Part shown: positions 31,970-44,013 of the stretch, in pieces | Position numbering within the stretch: the stretch's first letter is position 1 | Layout of the letters: each line of letters opens with the position of its first letter | NCBI RefSeq assembly: GCF_030247195.1 | Contig: NC_080672.1 | Span: 183,579,234 to 183,643,233 of the forward strand | Direction of reading: 5' to 3' | Length of the DNA stretch: 64,000 nt | Source of the DNA: Topomyia yanbarensis | Taxonomy: Eukaryota > Arthropoda > Insecta > Diptera > Culicidae | Program-made: the position numbers and the translations under genes | Notes under the pieces: generated by a model | The model's database searches: none | Told to the model about the DNA's origin: nothing | The model's input: the letters and a program-made list of their open reading frames with translations, nothing else

Positions 31970-32920
31970 AATTGAAAATGTCCAAAACTATCTATTTTCA
32001 ACTGCCAACAACCTGCCCTTCAATATAAAAAGTTTGCGAAAAGTTTAAAAAATTTCTATTTTGACGCACCGACGGTACATGCCCAAAACTATTGATTTTC
32101 ACTTATTAATAACTTCTTCAATATAATAAACTTTCCCTAAAAGTTGAAAAAAGCCATTTTGACACATCGTCGAACCCCCTGTGTATTGAAAATGTCCAAA
32201 TCTATTGATTGTCAACTGCCAATAACTTTCCCTTCAATATAAAACACTCCAGAAAAGTTGACAAAAAATTCCATTTTGACACATCGTCGAACCCCCGCTG
32301 TGCATAGAAAATGTCCAATACTATTGATTTTCAACTGCCAACAACATGTCCTTTAATAGTTATTTATTTCTAAACAATTGAAAGTTAACCGCATCAACTT
32401 CAACTCCAATAAACGGGAAAGTAACGCAAAATGTATCGAATTGTCGACGATGACGATGAATCTGACGATACATTATCGTTAACGGAGTTTCCGACGACGT
32501 TGACGGGTGGTTAACGTTATCGACGATGACGATTAATTATCGATTAACAACCATTTTGTATATCCTGCATTTTATGTATTTGTAATGGTTAGTTTGTAAA
32601 GTACTTAGAAGTATAAAATAACTAGTCCAAAATATGTCGTATAAATAATAGCGTCAAAATATTTCGGACACAGCTAGATTTTCTTTCGTAATAGCAGTCA
32701 TTTAGAATAATCAAAATTATCACTTTATCAATTCTTTGGCGGTGCGGTTGCGGTAAAACCGTGCGGTAATAGCTCTTTCCCGCACCGCATCTGCGGGAAA
32801 AAGTGTCTCACCGCACCGCAGATTTTGCGGTGCGGGTACGGTAAATACCGCGCGGTTGTGGTAATTGCGGTAATCGCGACGAACTCTAACCCACGGTGTC
32901 GGACTTGCCCCGCGGTCCCC

Positions 32921-33610
32921 TAATTTTACTCCACATATAGCGTATGGTCTGAATGGCAGTAATGTCGTTTTCGATTGAGAACCTAGAAACTAATCCAGGT
33001 TAGTTGCTTCAAACGAACGTTTCTAATGAAACTGAGTTGGGTTCTCGCCAAACAGAGGTGGTGTGAGCGAACCCGAAATATATTTCAGGTTGGAACCCAA
33101 CCCGGTTTTCAGTTCAGTGGCGCATAACCTAGGTTGGAAACTGGCTTCAAACAAACGGTTTGACAGCAGTTAGGTCCGAAACTGAGTTAGTTTCTGCTTC
33201 AAGCGAAAACGACATAAGTGTAAGTTTATGTCATTGCGCATGTAATGTATTGTGCCTTGCAGGATAATCGCTCGATATGCGATTATATGAAAGCTCAATT
33301 GAGATAGGCGCGTAACAGCTGCCTATATAAATTTATAAGCAGCTTTTTCCTTGAAGCTTTCGAAAAGCACACAGCTGGCAAAAAAATAAAGCTCCACTGA
33401 AATCTGCTTGCGGAGCAACTGCAGCTATATTTGATGCGCCTTTCAGACGCCCGCAATGTGAGATTTTATTATAAGCCCGACAATGTATGTTTCATGTAAA
33501 ATTAAACGGAGCACTGCTATATTTCGTCATTTCGTGAATTACGGTTTGTTAAATTTTGTCACATTTGCAATTACGTCAACGATAAAATTTGTGTGTGTGG
33601 TGCATGTGTT
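32921..33610. mobile_element. MITE family A, right half with two further insertions
   Basis: The sequence resumes MITE A after element B. Compared with the copy at 17935-18225 it is interrupted at 32963-33214 by another MITE and at about 33245-33485 by unclassified DNA. It then ends ACGTCAACGATAAAATTTGTG like the other copy. Confidence 0.7.
32963..33214. mobile_element. MITE with TAA target duplication
   Basis: The 252-bp element begins TGTCGTTTTCGATTGA and ends with the inverse of TGTCGTTTTCGCTTGA. TAA precedes (32960-32962) and follows (33215-33217). A 3-bp TWA duplication is typical of PIF/Harbinger MITEs. Internal phrases such as GAAACTGAGTT and AACCCAAC repeat in both orientations. Confidence 0.75.
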
Positions 33611-34640
33611 TATTCATAGAAACCCCAATAAGATGCGTACCCTGAATCTTCTATGAACCCGGCAGCGTATTCGATTCGTGAGGACCAGCGCAAGCATTTA
33701 ATTTGTTTCCCCTAAACTTCCAGACTTGAACGGAAATGGCGATTCTAGAGAACAGGAACACATAGCTCTGCCGTTTAAGATCTGCAAAAGGTGACTAAGC
33801 AGAATTTTTATTTATGAATTCTGTTAATCAAGCACTTTGGCTAGAAGGTTGAGACGTTTGTATTTCCTCGTAGATTGTCATTCAATCAGACATTTGCACC
33901 TGTCGGACTATATTTGCAATTGCATATGTATGGCAAGGAGCAAGTGGACTTTCAACGACAGATTCTATAAGTTGTTACCATCGTATTATCTACCAAATCA
34001 TTAACATGAAGCACATAACTCTACGGCTAGACAACTGTTCTCGGCAAACCAAAAACTTTAATTTGTCCCTCCATTTGTTTTTATATTTTGTCAATTCAAA
34101 ATCTACTCATGTGGATGAATTGGTGCTTATGTTTATTAAAAGCGGCCACACATATATGTCCGCTTACGAAGTTACTTGATGTAACTCTCCGATTTCGTGA
34201 TAAATATCACAACAACAGTTTTAACCAATTTGGTCCCCCAGTTTAAGATGATTATTTCACAGGATACATAGGAGTATTTAAGCGTGATTTGTAAACTCAT
34301 GAGGGGGTGTGATGTTCTTTACAATTTGTAGTAGTAGAAAGTGGCACAATTAAAAAAATATGCATTCAAATAGTTTTCAAGGCAAATCATGAATGAGTCG
34401 CAAAGTGGAGAGAAAAAGTGCGCTTCGTACCAAATGGTAATAAAGAATGCGGAGGAACACCCAATAAACTGAAAACATATGGATATACAGTCCAAAGTCA
34501 TTACAGTTATTCCATATATAAAATAGGAAATCTAAGTGGGACTGATATGCTGATCAATTTCCATATGGGCTGTAATGCTGTATTTGAGTAATTCTGGAAT
34601 GATTTTGGGTATGATGTGTCACCGGTATATCTCACGAAGC
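33611..34640. other. AT-rich DNA, no feature recognised
   Basis: Only short, low-complexity frames are present; no repeat or RNA gene could be supported. Confidence 0.3.
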
Positions 34641-34642
34641 TA

Positions 34643-36411
34643 AAGTTAACTCAGAGGCGACGCGTCGTTCCACCGTCAACCTGTTCAATATACCATAAAG
34701 GCCCTCAAAACGCCACAGTCATCTCTAAAACTAATTCGACTCCATGGGACGTTTTTAGATCAGCTGATTATTTTTCGATTATCTCTTCTGACGTTACTCG
34801 GGTGGTTTCCACGTCCGACAAAATCGTCGATTCCATCCAACATCATAGGGCCAATGAAAGATGTTAGTCGACGGGTTTTTCTGTTCGCAAGAGCTGAGTA
34901 AAACAAATTTGTTGTCAAAATCCACCGGTAAATTGTTAAATAATCGTCTGGTAGAATGCTTAAAAAAGTAAAAAGTAACATATCCGAGATGCGAAAAATT
35001 TGAAAAGATTTTCGAACTGAAATTTAAGCAAAACAATCATGTATAAAAATCATTGAACAGAGTTAAAATAATCGAAGCTCTTTTTGGACGGCTGAAAATG
35101 AACCTGATGTGACTCGTGATGAATAGACAAAATATTCATTCAAAAATCCATGTTTTTCATTCAGTTGAATACCGTACAATAGTATGCAATTCACTTATTA
35201 TATAGGTAAATGATTTCAAATGTTAGTAAAGCATGTAAAATAATAATTATCATTGCTCACATTGTGCCACGAACTACTTTGACACGTTTGATTCGTTGCT
35301 GCACGTTTACTTCGTGCAATAATCGGAGACGAATGAAAACCTGCACTAAATGTCTGTTCGTTTGCGGTTTACGGTGCGTCCCTGAATATTGAAAATGAAA
35401 GGACTGAATATGATCAATTTTTATTCAATGACTTCGAATATTTGTAACTCTCATTGAATTCTTATAAATCATAGTATAAATTAACTTGAAATGTAGACTC
35501 TTATATTCTACACACCAGTAAATAATCGTCGTTCTGTATAACAATGATTGAAAGATTTGTCTACCGGTTTATCCCTCAATTCTTTCAAATGGGATAGAAA
35601 TTTGAATGTGCCTAGTGCAATTCATTGAATCCAGAAAAAAATATTTTTCTCGTAAAATATCGTAGACATGAGATATTCAACATCAACCCGTTCACTATTA
35701 CAATAGAACGGGAAATCATTTGAACAACCCCTGATTTGAATTTATGTCCATTTTACACTCTCAGTAGACAAGTTATCAACATGTTAATGCAAAGAGCAAA
35801 AAATTTCTTTGAAGCAAAAGTAGACGGTTCATTATTATCGTTGAACCAACGGAATATATACACGCCTAAAACCAATCTGCCCCAAGTACAGCAACATTTG
35901 TTCAGGCTACCAAAAAACAAGCGTTCGATCGACTGTTATGAACGTACGGCGGCACGCGCTCAAAAATTATAAATCGCTCTCGTTTGCAGAAAACTCTGAC
36001 GCCCATATGGATACGCACCAATGTATTTGTTCAATATTTGACTTGAACCGGTGCAAAAGGAAATACAAAAAGCCGGTACCCATGCCACTAACGCTGCTAT
36101 TCCAGCCGTCGCTCATGCAGCTGCTCTATCCAGAGCATGCGGTGAGAGTACGAGATGCGTGCATGTTTGAGGTTGAACCGGTCATAGGAAGACAGAATTG
36201 TTTTGAAATTTACCCGCTCGGTATGCTAGGTTGGATTATCGTTCGGATCAAATTGTTGAGCTTCAAGGTTTGAAGATTGTTACTTTCATTCAAATTGATT
36301 TGCGTGCTGCTGCTGTTTATTTATTTTAACTGAAAATTCGGGTCGTCAGATTTTGCTTACCTGTTCAATGAACAGGTTGCACGTACCGACGCGTCGCCTC
36401 TGAGTTAACTA
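34643..36411. mobile_element. Inverted-repeat element with AGTTAACTCAGAGGCG ends
   Basis: AGTTAACTCAGAGGCGACGC at 34644 recurs in inverse ending at 36410, and the arms also share CAACCTGTTCA further in. TA lies just outside on both sides, suggesting a TA duplication. The 1.7-kb interior has short frames (for example 35938-36273 and 34616-34867) that I cannot assign to a transposase. Confidence 0.65.
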
Positions 36412-39400
36412 TAGTAATGGAAACCTTTTCAATTATGGAGTGCGCCGGTGCAATGTTCGACATGAAGGCGTTTCCTCGAAAGGGTTCCTCAAGATTCCAC
36501 GAATGGAATGATTGAAAATTCTTGTATTTGAACTATTGCACTCATAACATTATTAAATGAGTATAATAACATAAATATTTATCAACGTGTATGTAACGAC
36601 CTCCATTTCAACAAAACGCAACACGCCTATTACTAATGCCTACTACTAATATAATAAATATGGCTCAGATAATATTAACAACGGATATTCACTGTAAATT
36701 ATTCACCAACAATTTGAACATCATCTGCAACGATTCTTATAATTCGTATAGCTTATTACTCCAAGTTTTACTCCAATTTTTCGTTTTAGTGCTACAGGTA
36801 TTTTTAATAATGTTATAATTGACCGAATGATAGATTTAACGGTTTGCAAATTGCGAATCCTGGATTGAGTTTGCGTTTGGCACAATTTCCGTGGTTTCAG
36901 AATTTAACAGTGCAGAAATCAATCGCATAGAACGAATCTTTCGAATGAATTGAATTTTCTTGTGATTTTTTCATCTTTCTCTTCTATATTGACTATTGAT
37001 TGCACTCCAAGATATAATGCCTTGGATCCATGTTTGAGTTTTCAAATGTATGTGAAATGCTTTTTCTCAATTTTGGAATATGAGTCTATTCTGGCTCTAT
37101 TACGGAGGGTATCACTATTTCATTATTTACTCGACCTTCAATCGCTAGAAAATCTGCTAATTGGTATTGTTTCGTTACTAAGAGCTAGTATGGCAAAGGC
37201 ATTGATCAGGAAATGGTGAGAAACTCGTTTATGAGCGCAACAAAAAATTGAACTGAGTACGCCAATTTCCACTTTATCATTTCAAGATAGCAGATTTTGC
37301 TCTAATCAACAGTTACAAGTGGTTAAGGTGATAATAGGAATAGGAGGTTTATTACCCTATATAGGAGGCTGTTATTTTTTCTATGTAAAATATGCACAAC
37401 AATCACTCATTTGAACAACTTTGGTATTTGTATAAATATATCCGTAAGATGGGAAAAAGATCAAGTTTCAGTAAGGATGCTGTTTCACAATTAATTTAGA
37501 AAAAACATTTTTTCGTAAGCAATGGACTCTTATATGTTAAAGGCATCCTTGATTGGGATGGCGGAAATTGCGCATCTACTATAAAATCATGTTTCAGTGC
37601 AATGTCAAATGTTTGTATTTAAACCTTAGTAATAACACGTTTTCTGGACAGAAATAGGCCAAAACTCGAGTATATATAAGTATCTAGGGAGGTGGGTTAA
37701 GTAATTCGAACAAAATGTGTTTTTTGCGTTTTCTTAACGAACTTTTACACAAAAATGTTTGTACAAAATTTCAAATGAATCGAATTATTAGAACTGTTAC
37801 AATACTAAATAGCCGAAGATGTCGTGCAACCTCAGTGACTGTTCAGTTTTCGCTCCTTCAAGATTTTTCCCAAAAGCAATGGGTTCTAAATGCTCGGTCA
37901 TTAACGCGGATTTAGTTGGCGGAGTCACGCAAAAGAATAATGAGAGTTACAATCAACACTCATCTTGAAAATAAGTCCAAAGATTCTTCGTGAATGTGTC
38001 TTTACAGTCGAAACACATCATTCCCGCTTGCAATTTCAAAGAAAGAAATGTTGCAGTTTTAAAGATTTGTCAAGCATTCACGGAATCTTGTGGTCCTAAT
38101 ACCCAGCAGTTTGTCGCAAATTAGGACGAGACCAGAGTCTGCGAAAGAGGGAAGAATGACACGTCGTCAATATTAAAATTACATTTTTGACACTACCACG
38201 GCCTCAGAATATAGTCAGTATGGTCCCGAAATAGATGACGCTATGCAGATCAAATATTACTCATCTAAACATAGCACACTATTGACTCGAAACTTTAAAC
38301 ACAATTATCTCAAAATCTCGTTGTTTCGACGGTTTAGCGGTGACCATGATTTCTCGGTAACAACTGAACCGATTTAAAACTTTCACTTTGTCACGTCCTT
38401 CGTTCACGAAGGGCGTCCATCCATGTATTAAAAAATGTTAGTTTTCCAGTACCGGTAGACCGTTCTTAATTTATAATGGCCATCGCGCATCAGATAAAAA
38501 AGGGTGATCTTTGACAACAGCTACATCACCGCCTTTGATAAGCTTACTATGTACTACAATATATGAAAAAAATATCACAAAAAATATGAAATGTTTATAA
38601 AACAGAAAATTGCTATTTTTGAGGCCCGGGTAGACTTAAAGTTGCCCCCGAAAAAATCGACAAGATTGAACCTCCAGTGTTAAAACCAATTAATAAACAA
38701 GAAAATCGTCTGCAGGAAAATCTATACATTGTTACAGTAAATATTATAAGTCAGCTCAAGAAACTGCTCTATAAAAACTGGCTAGTAGATGTTCGGTTTA
38801 TACATTGTAAAATTGATTAGTCGACGCTTGCATCGAAGAACCGCAGTCCTATATAATTAAAGCGGTTATTTTTTATCCTGTATATGTAGGCTAAATTTGA
38901 TAATATTGCATCAATATCCAGAAAAAGGTATACTTCTAGACAGAGAAGGCGAATCGTATTATAAAAAAGCGCCTATACTGAGAAACAAAAATATGCATAC
39001 TTTCTATTTCCGTCTCTTTTCTTCTGCTGTGATTTTTATGCATATATTTCTAGTATGTATTCATTGAGTGGATAGACCGAATATGTCCAATGCACAAAAT
39101 TTACAGCAGAGACGCAGATAGAAAAGTAAGCTATCGATGTATAAATAAAATTCTGCGTGTTTGAAATTTTCTACATGGACACAACATGTTCAACTTCTGC
39201 AACCACAATCGGATGATTATGGATTGTCCATATATTAGTATTTTTACTTTAGTCATACGTACCTGTCAGAGCAAAGTCGACTATACAGTCGTCATTCGCT
39301 GTTTGGACCATCAGCTCTGTCCAACTAACGAATTTGACTCGCTAATTGGAACGACTGACCGATGTCAGAACCTGACCAAAAGTCACGGCTCACATAAATC

Positions 39401-40430
39401 AGGCTTGCTATTCCCCGAATGTCAGTTTTCTGTTAAGTCAGAGAAATGGTTGAGATTAACCAAAAGGAAGTTCTAAATTGGCAATATTTCAGTTTTTGCA
39501 CTTGAAAATAATAATGTCTATCGAATTATTCACGTAAAGAATGTCATAATTTAGCTATATACAATGAATAAGCCGTGAATTTAGGTTATTATTAATTGGG
39601 GGGGGGGGGGGATAATTTGGCTGCACACCAAAGAAAACATATCTAACCTTGATTTTATCTTCCCAGCAGAGGTTTTAGTCTTCGGTCTAGCTTACTTGTG
39701 ATCTACCAGTTGCCGATCACGTATTTGGAACAAAACAAATATTATTTTCACCTAATTGTACAATGTTTACATTCTAATGGGCTTGCCTAGTATATGTAAA
39801 CCGTGACCAAAAGTGATGTTAGCAGTGTCAGCCATGTGTTGACATCAGTGATGTACCAAATCGGGGTTTTCTAATTTTGGGGAAAAACTCAAAGATTTTT
39901 TCCGGTTAAAACGGTTTTTTCATGGGAAGATTGGGTGTTTTGCAATATTTTTGATATTTTAATAACTGAACATTAAAGTATTGTTTTCCAAACATTTTTT
40001 TATTTATGAGCATTATTGTCATTAAGTTTTGTTTAAATCTGACAATTCTGATAAATTTTGGTTCATTTAATCATTGTCTAATCGCTGATCCCACATTTAT
40101 TGACAATTTTTTTTGTTATATAAATAAATTAAAACGGGGTATCTTTGATCACCAGGGAAATTTTGAACAAATGAGACTTTTTTCAGTAAGGTACAATAAG
40201 ATGATTCTAACAATATCTTCGAAACAAAAAACAAACCATATTCTAAACATATTTAGTGTATATCAGCAACGATTATTCCGTCATTTTGTACCTTTTACAA
40301 ACACAAATTTGAATTGAAAATGACACACAACTCCCATCTGTCCAAACGATCGCTCGTATATTAATGGTTTTAATCAACTTCAACTGAACTGATCAGTTTT
40401 TTTAAAAATCGTAAATATTTTTGTCCAATA
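36412..40430. other. AT-rich DNA without recognisable gene
   Basis: This contains a diverged relative of the MITE half at 19710-19870 (about 37225-37375), a run of 13 G at 39599-39611, and one 96-codon frame at 39186-39476 of unknown nature. Nothing else is supported. Confidence 0.3.
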
Positions 40431-42436
40431 ACACTAGTTTACAAATTTTGGGGTGTTTGCATGAAGTTAAGAATAAAGGTGTTTTCTAAGTCAATTTTGA
40501 GTCGCTGAACACGAAAATCATATCCATTTTCTTTTTCAAAGAACCGTTGTTGAGATTTTTTGAAAAACATCTTTTTGGGCACTTTTGCAGTTATTGGTCA
40601 ATATCTCAGGAACAAATCATCCGATTAACCATTCGAAAGGTAAAAATGTATATCATGTTTGGAACTAACATCAACAATTTAGGGTAAAGAGCAACCAAAG
40701 TCAAAAAAATATTTTTTTGCAGGATAACTCATTTTTAGTTGAATTTAAAAAAAAAAGGAATTCAGCAAAAAAATCTTTCAAAGTCTTATGTGACAGACAA
40801 ACTTTACTAGAAAATCCGATAAAAACTGTTGATGTTATTAAGCACCGAGTGAAAATTGTTGTGTTTTTCACATGTCGCTTTTGATCTTAAATAAGATTAC
40901 ACTAGTTTACAAGAAAAATTAAGTTACGTGAAAAAGTGTTTTCTAGATTAATATGAAGTCAATTTTGGGTCGCTCAATACAAAAACAAAGTAGATTTTGT
41001 TCAAAGAAACATTTTCGAGATTATTTTGAAAAATATGTTTTTGGTCACTGCTTTTAATTATTTGTTGATATTTCGTTCAAAAAGGATCCGATCGAAACAA
41101 GAGCTTACAGTACGAAAGGTATTGATGTGCCCTTTCCGAAAATTTATAATAAGCGTAGATCAAATTTACATATATTATGATTACAAGCGACCAAAGTAAA
41201 ACAAATCTAATTTTCGACTTTAAAAAAATGCATATTTCTAGTTAATTTTTATAACAAATCATGGAAAGAAAAAAAATTCTTAGAAACTAATGTGATATTT
41301 ATATAAATTTCAAGCCAATGGTCACAAAAATTGAATGAAAAATGCATTGTACAACTAAGTGCTCTTTTTAAAATGTGCAAATATTCGTTAGAAAAGTTTT
41401 GTATTGTGTGTGGTGAGTACATATTTAACCTTCCGGCAGTCGTGCTAGTACACTGAGTGTACGCTGCTCTGAAAATCTAGCGAAATCGTCTTAGGGTCCC
41501 AGCGGCTGCTCGTTCAATGGGGCATAAGCGCTACTTCCGGAGGGTTAACAATCGTTCCAGAAACCAGTTGACCGTAAAAGTTCTTACATTAGTTATTCGT
41601 AGCTGAATTCGTAAATGAGCGTTGGACCCCTAAGTCGGAATGCGTATCGTGTTTGGTGAAATATTCCATCAGGACATTGCAGCAATTGAAAAGCGATATG
41701 AGAGCTTCTGATACAAAGGCATGATTGGTGACAATTGCTGGATGCAAACTCTAGAAGATACACATTTCGTCAACGTCTTGTTATTATAAAGCCTTGGCAG
41801 AACAAGCTCTTAGAGGAATTTTCGCCTTCTGCTTCAACAGACTTCGCAGCCGATTCTTAGTTTACAGAACATCACCCTTTCCTATAGGGGCTTGAATATT
41901 TGACGACCTGCTTATGAGACCAGTGCTACATCCTCTGAACCGCCGCACCAGGGCAGCGTCTACTAAAATAACAAAATTTTATTTTCGCTCGATGTGCCAT
42001 AGCATCAACATTTTTCATCCGATGTTGATGATATTAGACTTCAAATTAACGTTAATAAATTATCTGTAATCTTAGATTCTAAAAAGTCCGAACAAAAATT
42101 TGTTTTGCTGTAAAAAAAATCAATAAAAAATAAGTAACTTTTAAATACGGTCAAAATTAACTTTTTTTAAAACTTGGGTCGCTGGCAACACTAAAAATTT
42201 TACGTATGATCGACACATCGACACATGTTTTTGGAAAGGGCATCTCAGCACCTTTCAACCTGAATATTGATCGAATTAACTAAAACTAAAAAAGTACTCA
42301 AAAACAAGCTTTTTGAGAAAATCACAAAATCGCTTCTTTAAACAAAAAAAAGAATATTGTTTTCGTGTTCAGAAACCCAAAATTAATCTAGAAAATACCC
42401 TTTTCTCGCAGCTTCATTTTTCTTGTAATCTAGTGT
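40431..42436. mobile_element. Inverted-repeat family with ACACTAGTTTACA ends
   Basis: ACACTAGTTTACA occurs at 40431 and 40899, and a related ACACTAGATTACAAG ends in inverse at 42436. The arms from 40899 and to 42436 pair for about 80 bases, including GTTTTCTAGATTAAT and TTTTGGGTCGCT-like phrases. Direct and inverted copies suggest one foldback element inserted near or into another of its family. The GGGTCGCTGAA phrase also occurs in the Transib-like element (16587). No frame encodes a transposase. Confidence 0.6.
41429..41544. mobile_element. 116-bp MITE flanked by TTAA (piggyBac-type)
   Basis: The unit starts CCTTCCGGCAGT and ends ACTTCCGGAGGG, and both sides have TTAA (41425-41428, 41545-41548). 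TTAA duplication and CCY termini are the hallmark of piggyBac elements. It lies within the foldback family above. Confidence 0.65.
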
Positions 42437-43755
42437 ACTTACACTACGATCCAACTTTATCCAATTAAAAAATACGAGAATTTTGTTGTCAACTATTTAA
42501 TTTGGACTCTTTTCCTGAAAAAGTGATAAAAGTTAGCAGTATCCTTCTAGGAAATTTTGTTGTCGTCCGAGACGTCATAATTTAGGACCATAAAATTGCC
42601 AGCAGATATGCAATTTACACAACATTTGGAGCGTTACCTCTCATTTCTATGAGTAATAGTACTTGTTTGAAAAATGCAAATTGTTATATCTACTTAAGTT
42701 GAAGAAAGTTTTTCGAAAATTTTTAGAAAAATGACCAATGTTCCTCCGTTTTACGGTAGGATAACATTGTCTTGGGCATCATTATTCTGATTTTCACTAG
42801 TCAGAGTTACTATGACTATTGTTGGCTGCATAAAATTTATTTATATTATATAAAATGAGCTAGAATATTTGGCAGCGGACTAAATAAGACACCGAAAATA
42901 AAAATCACAAAAACAGAACATGCTTCGTAAAACCCATTTTAAATATATTAGAATCTAAAAATAGGATATAAACTTCAACCGTAAGAATCGCACAGGAGCT
43001 ATTCGATATAAGAGCCGATTAAAAAAACCTTCAGTATAAAGACCCCAAAAAATATATTCGATTCTTATAAAAGACTTTTGTCGTGACTAACGACTTACCT
43101 TTCAATATAGGGGCCCCTTTTCAAAATTTCGGAAGAAATATGATGTAAGATTTTGAACGCTTATATCTTTTGTTGTACTGAATGGATTTAATCAATTTCT
43201 TCGGCATTTTGTCGAAAATATTTGTACCAATGTTGTATTAAATTTTGGAATATGTAGGATATTCATTGTCAACGGAAAAATAGTGCTTTGAAAAATCTTT
43301 CGAAAACGACTCGGAAAAGTGAAAATTTTCAGCCCATCCCGCACAGAGCCGTCAAAATGGTGCAGCAAATGAACAATAAAATAATGAAAAGTTTATATAA
43401 AGGTCCACTACATGTTTGTTCCTATGTTTATTTGTATTGGGTTGCTTGACAAGAGCAGTTGGTGGGGGAAAGCCGGGATATTAATTTTGGTTAAGCCATT
43501 AGAAGTCGGACGGAAAGGAAAGGCTCATGCACGCCACGAGAACGAGCGAGAAAGCGATAGTAGTGCATATTAGCGAAAGCGTTACGTACATTTTGAACCT
43601 TATTAACTTTTCTTCTACAAAACGGATTGCCAATCTTGTTTCATAAATCGGAAGGAAAACGTTCATTGCTTGCTACCGATACGTTCTTTGCTATATAAAA
43701 TTTGTTTAAATAGTTCGAAAACTATTTTAAATGAAATCAACATTAATGATAAAAC
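42437..43755. other. AT-rich spacer before the H1-like remnant
   Basis: No gene is seen. GC rises from about 43480, where the sequence may belong to the upstream region of the histone promoter at 43756. Confidence 0.3.
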
Positions 43756-43768
43756 CTATAAATAGGGG
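43756..43768 (+). promoter_or_regulatory. TATA box of the H1-like remnant
   Basis: CTATAAATAGGGG lies 58 bases before the ATG at 43826, with a CAGACGTGTGTAAG leader between. It resembles the TATAAATAG elements at 10231 and 28301. Confidence 0.6.
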
Positions 43769-43825
43769 TGTCGCAGCTTTTCTCAAAGCCAGACGTGTGT
43801 AAGACGCAGTGCATAACAGACGTGC

Positions 43826-43954
43826 ATGGTCGTGAGAAGCTTCATCGAACGACCAATCAAATCAGCTACCATCGGAGAGAAGAAGAAAAACGTTGGTGGA
43901 GGTGGTGGCGGTGAGAAGTCCAAAAAGCCAAAGGCTAAGAAACGCAGTCACTGA
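43826..43954 (+). pseudogene. Histone-H1-like mini-ORF (42 codons)
   Basis: The frame runs from ATG to TGA. The second half reads GEKKKN, six glycines, then EKSKKPKAKKRSH, the lysine/alanine/proline pattern of an H1 tail. A second H1-like piece (TKNATKTSKAAKR) follows in another frame at about 43973-44013. The globular domain is missing, so this is a collapsed gene with its promoter kept. The H1 assignment rests on composition and is less certain than the core histones. Confidence 0.6.
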
Positions 43955-44013
43955 AAAGGCGGTAGTAACTGCCACTAAAAATGCCACCAAAACATCGAAG
44001 GCTGCAAAGCGTA

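Larger units (their letters stand above)
27368..32552. mobile_element. Long-inverted-repeat unit D enclosing segmental copy 2
   Basis: The left arm (27368-27810) begins CAGGGTTGTTAAT and carries CGTCATCGTCGATAAT repeats, then two units of GTTGGCAGTTGAAAATCAAT. The right arm (about 31970-32552) is its inverse, with four such units spaced ~115 bases apart, and ends ATTAACAACC. Flanks ATTTGTAT and TTTTGTAT could be a decayed 8-bp target duplication, which with CAGGG termini would suggest hAT. The cargo is segmental copy 2 plus 30633-31970. Confidence 0.65.
24835..32885. mobile_element. Inverted-repeat unit C with CCGCACCGC-rich arms
   Basis: The left arm (about 24835-24930) repeats ACCGCACCGC and GCGGTAA, and the right arm (about 32740-32885) has the inverse phrases (GGCGGTGCGGTTGCGGTAA and GCGGTAATTGCGGTAAT). 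The arms lie just inside element B, so C probably inserted into B. Exact termini and target duplication are not determined. Confidence 0.55.
24703..32920. mobile_element. TA-flanked inverted-repeat element B, swollen by nested insertions
   Basis: The left end GGGGAACCGGGGGCAAGT and the inverse right end GGGGACCGCGGGGCAAGT pair through GACACC. Both sides are bordered by TA, and the flanking MITE A halves join across the site, so TA is the target duplication. TA duplication suggests a Tc1/mariner-type MITE. Almost all of its 8.2 kb consists of elements that landed inside it. Confidence 0.8.

Noticed and set aside
39186..39476. 96-codon frame with several cysteines as a secreted protein
   Set aside because: No signal peptide and no recognisable cysteine spacing; likely chance.
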